Below, one piece after another: positions 12,601 through 21,600 of a DNA stretch of 22,378 nucleotides. The stretch is from Mnemiopsis leidyi (Eukaryota; Ctenophora; Tentaculata; Lobata; Bolinopsidae), in NCBI GenBank assembly GCA_000226015.1, contig JH153470.1, positions 146,086 through 168,463 on the forward strand. The letters are read 5' to 3'. Position 1 is the first letter of the stretch; every line of letters starts with the position of its first letter. The notes beneath the pieces were generated by a model. It did not search any database. It saw only the letters and a program-made list of their open reading frames with translations, and was not told the DNA's origin. A program made the translations under genes and the position numbers.

Positions 12601-15600
12601 AATAGAAATGAGGCAATTTGGTTAACAGCTCGAGCTGTCCCCTATTCATAACATCAGACAAGATCATTACTTGCAGCAATGAAATAGGTGTTAACTGTTC
12701 TGACAAAGGGTTCACCGAAAGGATACGACTGGAATACAGTAAGTCGAGTTATGCCTGTCAAGGATATCCTCTTACTAGATAGCTATTTTAGTGCTAGGCG
12801 TTAAAATCGCTTTGGATTGGTGATAGCGAAATTGCAAGGAAACAAAACTCAGCAACATCCATTCGAACAAATCCCGGTTTTGAATCGACTTTTATTTCGT
12901 TGGACCTTTTCAAACAGGATTAATTCTTGATCTGGAATTGATAACTTGTGTCTTTAGTTATTAAAACCGTAGGGATGACCTATAGGAAGGAAGAAGATCT
13001 TAGGCTTTAGCAAAAGCAATTTTTTTCAATAAAATTTTGTGGAACGGGGCAATCAATCACATTCCCTATAAGTATAATAATTCGTAAACCTCACATAAAG
13101 TAATTATTGTTAAGTCTATTTACACGACATTTTTACTGATTATGTGTTAAGTCACCGTCACGCACCTCAAATCTGATAATGAAGTAAAAATTGAAACCGC
13201 AGAGTGGTATTCAACGACAGAAGACAGGTTGTGAATTCATTTACCGATTTATAATAATTTATTACCGATTTATGCAGAAGCGATACGGCATTATTGATAT
13301 TCGATGATTTTTATGCTTTGGGACTTCGTTTTACAGCACAGTACTTGAACTTACAAAACACGACTGGAACCAGACAAGAACAGGAAAAATTTTCGGAATT
13401 TGGGGCAGGTGCAGGATGAGATCACAAGTCAGCCGATATTTACAATAATTACATTGAACTGAATTTCTACTAAAGTTCACGATGGCATTCCAAATCAATT
13501 GAATTGGTGTAAAGTTAAATTTAATTAGTGTAAAATAAATCTAATCGGCGGAATGAGGCGGGAAGTGCCCTAAAACTAATAAAGATACCCACAGTGGCTG
13601 ATCACAGCCCATCTCTTCCCGGGTCAAATCAGAGCAGTGTTTCTGTCCGTCACAGATGAAGTCCCTGATCACACAGCTACCGTCACAGAGAATCTCGTCC
13701 GGCAGACAAGTGACCACATCTTGATCTATAAATAGAATGTGTTTTTTTAACTGAGCTTTTGTGACGGGTTTTATCATTTAAAATTATATTGGGTTATTGG
13801 GTCGGTGTAAGGTTGGGTTCATGGGGGTAATGCAGGGTTAAGTTCAAAATCAGGGGTCACGGAGGGCCTAGGGACTTTTCGCTTAAGTCTGGACATGTAA
13901 CGGGAAGATCTCGTTTATTCTTTTTTAAACTACAGCTTTAAAAACAAATTTTCATGTTTAATTCCCCGTGTGTCGTTAATGTGAGGAATTTACCTGGCAT
14001 ACCATCTGCAACTTCCTGGTTGATTACAACCTGGAAATAGTTGACGGGTATAGTTAACGGTATCGGGTGTTTAATCCCAGTCAATCTGTCGTAACTGACA
14101 ATACCGGCTGTGTGCTGGTCCAAGTAAAGCAGAGAATTTTCAAATGTTGCCAGCCTGAAATTGAGAATCTATAATCTTGTCGATTAGGTGAAAAATGCAG
14201 GTATGATGCTTTGTCTCGGAATCTAGTGATGAAAAATTAGGGTAATGACAAAACAGTCCGGTAGAACCTAAAATAGCTCGTTTATTGCAAAAATAACTCC
14301 ATAAAAATAGCACCGTACGGATGAAAATTAAATTCCTTTAATATATTCGGGGTATTATGAATGCATGACTCATGACCAGAAGAACAAGATACTCACGCTA
14401 CAGGATATGAAACGTTCCGCTCAATGACGTGGAGGTTGGAGTCCCTGTCCAGGAAGTGGATCTGACTGTTTCGGGGATCAGTCCAGTACACTCGGTCCAA
14501 TACGTCATCAACCTGCAGGGTGAAGAGAGAAGTGAAATAGTGGGGTTTACAGGGACATTTTAGGAGCAAGTTCTACAAAGGTGATAGTGAAATGATATGA
14601 AAGGATGTGACTATTTTAGGGAAAAAGGGATTAAACTTAAAGCGCATAAGTTGTCCTATACTGTCTAATGACAATGGGTCGATTTTTTAATTTTCGTTTT
14701 GTTTGAAAATAAGTAGCAGCGTTTGGTTCCGAATTGTGACTCAGGAATGAGGATGAGAAAATGCCTTAAAATTCAGAGTTCAATGAGTTTGGTAACCATG
14801 GAAGCAAATTTGAATGGAGCTCTTCTCTGATTCTCATCTCTCACTCTTGACCAATGACTTTAATTTGACATAAAATGAAATACTCAAGTTGAACCCTAAA
14901 TCTTATTTTGGTGCCATGGGAATAGAATCTAAAACACAAAAAAGTCATTGTTCACTTAATTGCTTGACAAAAGTTCCTCCCACTAAAACGAGTTATTCTC
15001 GATTTGTCACCTTAGATATCCGTTGTCTTGACAGCTATGTATTAGACTATTAGGTTGGTGAACACGAAATGTGAAAAATATTAAATGAATATGTGAAAAA
15101 TAAGAAAGTTCCAATGCTCGTATTTCACCAGAACGTTAGCTAGCCGAACATCATACCTGGGCCTGCCGACAGTTGCGCCCAGAAGAATCCAACTCCCACG
15201 GTTTAACAAGCTGCTAAATCATTAATGTGATCTGATTGGGTAGCTTAGATTCTAGAAACGACAGTTGCGCCCAGGGATCACATTACATTGGTCAGGACAC
15301 ACATTACACTTGTCAGGGTCACATTCTACATGTTTGTTTCTACTCAAGATCATATGTTGCTTGCACGGTTCAGATTCTACATGTTTCTGTGACACGGGAT
15401 GTAACCTTGATCACCTAGTGCAGAGAATATGATAATAATTATCTCCCTTCTGGACTCAGGAATCCCAAAATGGAAAGCATCTTATGTAGTTAGAATTGTT
15501 TGAATAATTGATATCATTTTGTTGAAAGCATCCTTTTGAGATTTGACTTCTACTATTGACTTCTACTATTTCACTTCTACTATTTTCACAATAAGTACTT

Positions 15601-18600
15601 ATTAAGTATACAACTCGTAGGGTTTATATATTCCACGACAATTACCTGTACTTCTTTAAAAAGCAGGTTTTGACGAAACGAACATGCTACTAGTGGAGCT
15701 TTGTACAATCTGAATCTTGTACGATAAATTGATATTGATCGGACTCAAATGGAAGGGATCGCTTTTATAAGTAGGGTCCAAATCTCAATTTTGCAGCGGT
15801 AAGAAAATTTTTCCTTGGAAAAACATGGAAACACGACATACTATAATATAAAATCCTTGAAAACAAAACTTGACAGAAAATAAATACTCGATCCTTACCT
15901 TGAGGTCAGATATCACATGATTATCAGTCAGGTTCACCACGACATCTGTAGTTGCCATGTTTTCCAGTGTTGTCATCTTGATTCCTTGACCTGAGACACC
16001 CCAGAATAGAGCCCCCCTCTTAGAACTGAAGTCTAGAGCATGGGGCAGGGAATCAGCCGTGTCTAGTATCTGGACTGCAGTGGAGCCAGAGTAGTCGCCC
16101 CGCATTATCGCCTAGAATGTGGGGTTTTGATAAGGAGGTTACAACACAGCGAGATATGTGCCTAGCTTGGTGAAGTCAAACCTTGCTGTACGGCATGTTA
16201 CATGTTTAACAAGGAATGTCGAGGCTGAGGAGTTTCGTACAGCCCAATCTTTAGTGCAACCTTTACATTGATCATTGTATTAAGTTCCTCGTTATAATGA
16301 AATATCATACAGAAGGTTTTAAAGTTCTTTAAAAATACGAATCCTATCTTCAAGCTGCTCGGAAAGATATTTCGGGCTCTTCAGGATACTTCTATGTGAG
16401 ATACAACAATTATCGCATTTGAATTTGGAAGTTCTAACTCGAGTCGCTAACTCACCCTGCGTCGTTTGTCGGACCAGTATATGAGGGAATTTTCGTGATC
16501 TACCGTCAGGGTGTCTGTGTCAATGTTTTCGTACAGCGTCTGATAGATAATGTAAATATTGTTGAAAACAAGAAATAAGTTCCAAATAATAGAAATTTGA
16601 ATACAACTGGTAAATGCCAGAACAAACTTTGATAGTTTTTACTGTGAGAAATTGTGAATGGAATCGAGACTTGGAAGAAAGAGTCAAGATTGAACTTGTT
16701 TACTGGATGATTATTGATTAATATTGTGCATTGTGCAAGAGTTCAAACCTTTGACCTACCGTGGTATAGTTGGTAGTCATATCAAACTTTTGAATGATAT
16801 CCGTCTTGGTAGTGTAGTAAATGATGATGTTGTGAGTCGTATCGACATCAAACTTTGTGATCTTGTTGAACCGTTCCTCGACCAGGTCCATCTGGCCATG
16901 TTCCCCTAACGCGGATATACCCTCGTTTGTAGAGTAAAACAAGTTTGGTATCTCTCTTATTCCTGAGATTACGGGTTCAGTTAAACATAGGAAGAATAAT
17001 AAAAGGAGGTTTATAGAAGTGATATATAACTATAAGAGTTGTATCACTATATAGGTTATATAGTCTTATACTTATAAGTTATAGCAGAAGGTGAAACAAA
17101 TATACGTAAAGTTCTTGAGACAACTCGAGTTCTAAACCTCGGTTCTAAGGTTCTAAACTATAACTCAAGTAACAAAGAAAATATTCTCACCATGTAGCCG
17201 GCATCTGGTTGTGTCTTCAAGGACATACCCGGCAGCACAATCACACCTGTACCCTCCACGGTTGTTGGAACAGAAATGTTCGCACAGTTCAGGTACTTCA
17301 CTACACTCGTCCACATCTGGAGGTGAGGTTCCGTCACAGTTTGTTTTTAGATTGGGGTGGGGCCTTTGTGGTATTGTGTTCTTAACAAAACGATCAACTA
17401 AAACAGTTGCGGTTATAAAAGCTGCTCTATTTCGACGAGACTTACCGACACAATTGCGGTTGTCCTCGGCCAGCTCGTATCCCGCTGGACAGAAACAGTT
17501 GTATCCGATAATCGCGTCTACACATCCGTGTGAACACTCGTGGGTACCCAGTGCACACTCGTTTTCTGCAAGTAACGTTCAAGTTTTCCACCAGATCAAA
17601 TACAAGTTAATATATATTATATGGCGTTGATTATGATGACTTACAAGACTTGAAAATAATTTTGGGATGTTTCGCCCGCTGTTCGCAGTTCGTCCGTCTG
17701 CTGTCCGTCTATTTATCTGTTTGTTTGTCCGTATGTTTGTCGGTCAATTTGTCCGCCTGTCTGTATGTTTGTATGTTTTCACCTCCACAATGAAGCTCAT
17801 CAGTTCCGTCGAAACAGTCGATATTCTTGTCACACTCCTTATCAGCAGAAATACACTGTCTCGTTAGCATACATGTGTAACCGTCACAACCTCCAAAGAG
17901 CCTGGCGGGTGCGTCACAGTCTGAAGTGGGGATCGTCATAAGCTTTATCACTCTATAATTACTCTTGTATTAACTTTATATCACCCTTATATCACCCTTA
18001 ATATTTAACTATCGTGTCACCTATACATAAAGCACAACTCAAATAGCAGGCAGTAATATTTCAGACCTTGTTCGTCCGAGCGGTCAGCACAGTCGTTCTC
18101 CCCGTCACAAACCCATCTGTTGTCCACACACTCTCCACTTCCACATCTGAAGTGCGTGCATTCCTCGACTGGGGAAACAAGATTTAAACCTACCTTTCTC
18201 AATATTCGGCTGATTACTAAAAATTAAGCAATTTTTCCGCCCGGCTATTAGAATGAAAATGCCGAGAGCTATTGTTTATTGAGCTACTGAATTGGTGAAC
18301 AAGTATAAAGTATAAGTAAACAAGCATGAAGTTAGAGACTAACCTGCACAGAGAATGTCGGTTTCGTCCTCGGAGCCGAAACAGTCTACTTGTCCATCAC
18401 ACAAGTTTGTTTTGTCGATACATTTTCCGTTATTACACAGAAACTCGTCTTCGGAGCACTGGCGCGTGTCTACAAAGATATAATATGAAAGTTGCAAGCT
18501 GAATAATATATAGCAAAACAGTGTAGACTTATGTTATGTAAAATAAAGAAAAAAGCAAAAAAACTTACAGCAATTGATCTCATCAGAGGAATCGCCACAA

Positions 18601-21600
18601 TCGTCGGAATCGTCACATAGAAGCGTTAAGGAAATACACTTGTTGTTTTCACATTGATACTTTCCTGTCACACTGCAATCTGGTTTTAGTAGGTTTCAAA
18701 CACAAGAAAATGTTTTATAGACAATAGACATATAATCTATAGACATTAGACATATGCTAGACATATTATAATCTATAGCCACATAATCAAGGCAACTGGT
18801 AAAAGTGACGAGTGCGCATCAAAGCATAAACGGCACCGGAGATAAATGTGTTCTGTTCTAGAAATACTGAGTTCAACAAATCGAAATATGAAATGTACAG
18901 GAGCACTTCCTGGGACCTAGCAGAACACATTGCAGTAGAAAAATACATTACAGTAGAAAATTCATCGCTTATTGCATGACTTATCCGCAATCTTACTATG
19001 ATGCTCTATAGCTGCTATGACGTTCCAATTTTAAGAAGGCTGAAAAATTACATTGCGTTATCTCTGATTTGTCTAGACTGTTATTTGGACGATCTCAAAT
19101 GTTTTTCGATGACATCTCAAATGCATACTGAGCCGACTACGAATATGACAGTTTTCATTGACATATTGCTCGTTGAAGTTTATCAAACTTTCCGGTTCAA
19201 GTGCACTTGTGGTGGGCGGCTATACGAGTACATGCTATAAGAGTACATGTAAGTGTGTACGATCTACAAGAGTACAAGTGTTCATATTTTGTACAGGCCA
19301 ACCCTTAGTGCGGTAATTATTTCCAACTGAGAGCAAGAAAAAGCTTAATGTTCGGTCGACAAATTAGATAACGACTTTAATAAACTCCGTTCAATGGTCT
19401 TACAATTTGCGTCTAAATTTCTCTAGAACTTTCTAATGAGCAGAACATAACGTAGCTTCAGTTACTCTTCTAGCTTACTTTTTATAATTTTATCAATGAT
19501 TTTTGTTCGTGCGATAATATGCAAGTATAGAGTGGTTCATTGCGTTTCATTTTGAACTTCTCCTGCGCTTGTCACTCCGGATGATAAGATCATGAACTTT
19601 TTATCTCCGGAAAACCGACTACCTAGTGCGGTGGAGTTGTGGAGCGGATATGTCGGCAATGGTGGGGAGGCGATGGGTTGTGTTGTGACGTCACTTGTTT
19701 TCGCTGTTGTGGCTGTGTTTTACTTCTTCCTACACAGATCGCAAGTACTCATCACTTTTAGTAGGTGAGTACTGGAATTTCCTTATTTTGTGTACGTCGA
19801 TTATAATCTATCTTCGACCATTTGAAGTTAACCATTTGACAATAATCTAATAATCTAAAATTATCTTTTGAACATCTTCGTAACAAGTTTGGAATGAAGT
19901 TTCAGATTTCTCGAAAAAGAAACGTCCAAGAAACACTCCCTGCTGATAGCCGCAACAATCCCCACACTCTCCCTCTGTCTCACCTCCTGTTCAGCCCTTT
20001 TACCCCGGTCCTGCCTCCTTATCCTCTCCCTGAGCAAGCTGACCCGAGCAGCAGGATCTTACCTCCTGGTTGTAGAGCACATCCGGATAAGGGGAGGTCA
20101 GATATGTGCTTTCCAGCTGACAAAACTAGCATTAAACAGTACCAGATCACTTAGAGACTACACCAAGAAACACAGCTACCTCACTCTCTCCGTCACTCTC
20201 CTAACTGTACAACTGTTCCTGACTACTGGCCTACTCCTCATCTATCTGCTCCTCTCGTACGATACGGACCTGTCTCTGTACCCTGACAATGTACTCCGAG
20301 CTGAAGTCCACACTATAGGATACTACACTGGGTTGTTGGTGTCAGGTTTACTAGGGATTACAGCAGCCTGTAGGTCTGGGAGGAGCTGTCTGAGTGTGCC
20401 GGTGATGGTGATGGTGGTGTCGCTGGTCTTGTCGGTGGGGGAGATGGTGTTGTCGGTGGTAGTTACTGGTGAGAGAGGTCCTAAGTGGAGAGATTCAGCC
20501 GTGGTGTTTTTAACTAGGAATTCCTTGATGGGGGTGCTGGTTCAATTTGCTGAACTGATGATTACTGTGCATCTCAACAAGAAGACTCTGAAGGAATGCA
20601 AACAAAAAGCTTTATCTGAACCAGTGGAAGAACGAGGAGTAGAAGGACGGGAAACACAACGTGGTAAAATCAGACTGAGGCTAAGCCGGGAAACCTCGTT
20701 AGAACTGATTGAGGCTCTCAAACAACGGAACGGTACATGTAGTTTTGATGGAGGTGTGAATGTGTCATTATCAACGCGATCATCGCGTCAACGTGTCAAC
20801 TCACTATCGTCCACTGTTACAGTTTGAAGTGGAGAATTTAATTTGATGATTCTTATACTAAGATTGTCATGACGGACAAAGTTTAATTGAATTATCGAAT
20901 ACAGCTTTGATCGAATAAGCTTTTGCAACATAAGCGTTTAAATTTCTAGCCAGTTCGAGGTGGATGCAGAATTTTTGAAATCGATGAAGTATTTAAGGTA
21001 TTTTACGAAAAGTATCCCATATAACGAGGTGTTTTGTCTCATTTCAAAACTTATTCCACTCACTTCCACAGTGTTCCTCATCAGCTCCGTTAGCACAGTC
21101 GTCCACTCCATCACAACGGTCTTCCACTGGTACACACATCCTGGCATCGCATTGGAACTGTCCTTCCTCACAGGTTATAGGAGCTGAAATAGAGGAGTTC
21201 AGCAGTGAAACCAGCAAACAAACATTACATAGAGGAGAACTTGTACAAATCACACAGCCTTCATCTATAAACTGTGATGTTTCTGGGAAAGTAAGAACAC
21301 AAAATATGTTTAATAGCTATCTAGAATATCTTAATAATCTTAGATTTGTTAACACACTCACCACATTCCAGCTCGTCAGAACCGTCATCGCAGTCACTGT
21401 GATAGTCACACACCCAGTCTCTGTTGATGCAGGTTCCGGAACGCTTACAAGTGAACTGGTCCGCCGTACAGTTTACAGATCCTGAACAGTGAACAGTTGT
21501 GACAACAATTCGACGATTTTAAACATAAATTTGTGTCTTGGTACTTAGCTCTTCTAACTTCAACCAGTGTTAGAAGCTAGGGCTAGTAAGACATATAGGG

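Noticed and set aside
15236-15418. Plus-strand 60-residue frame
   Set aside because: It consists of repeated ACATT/TACATG-like sequence in an intron, with no start context or family resemblance.
19894-20154. Plus-strand 86-residue frame rich in proline and leucine
   Set aside because: It is an out-of-frame shadow of exon 2 of the transporter-like gene.
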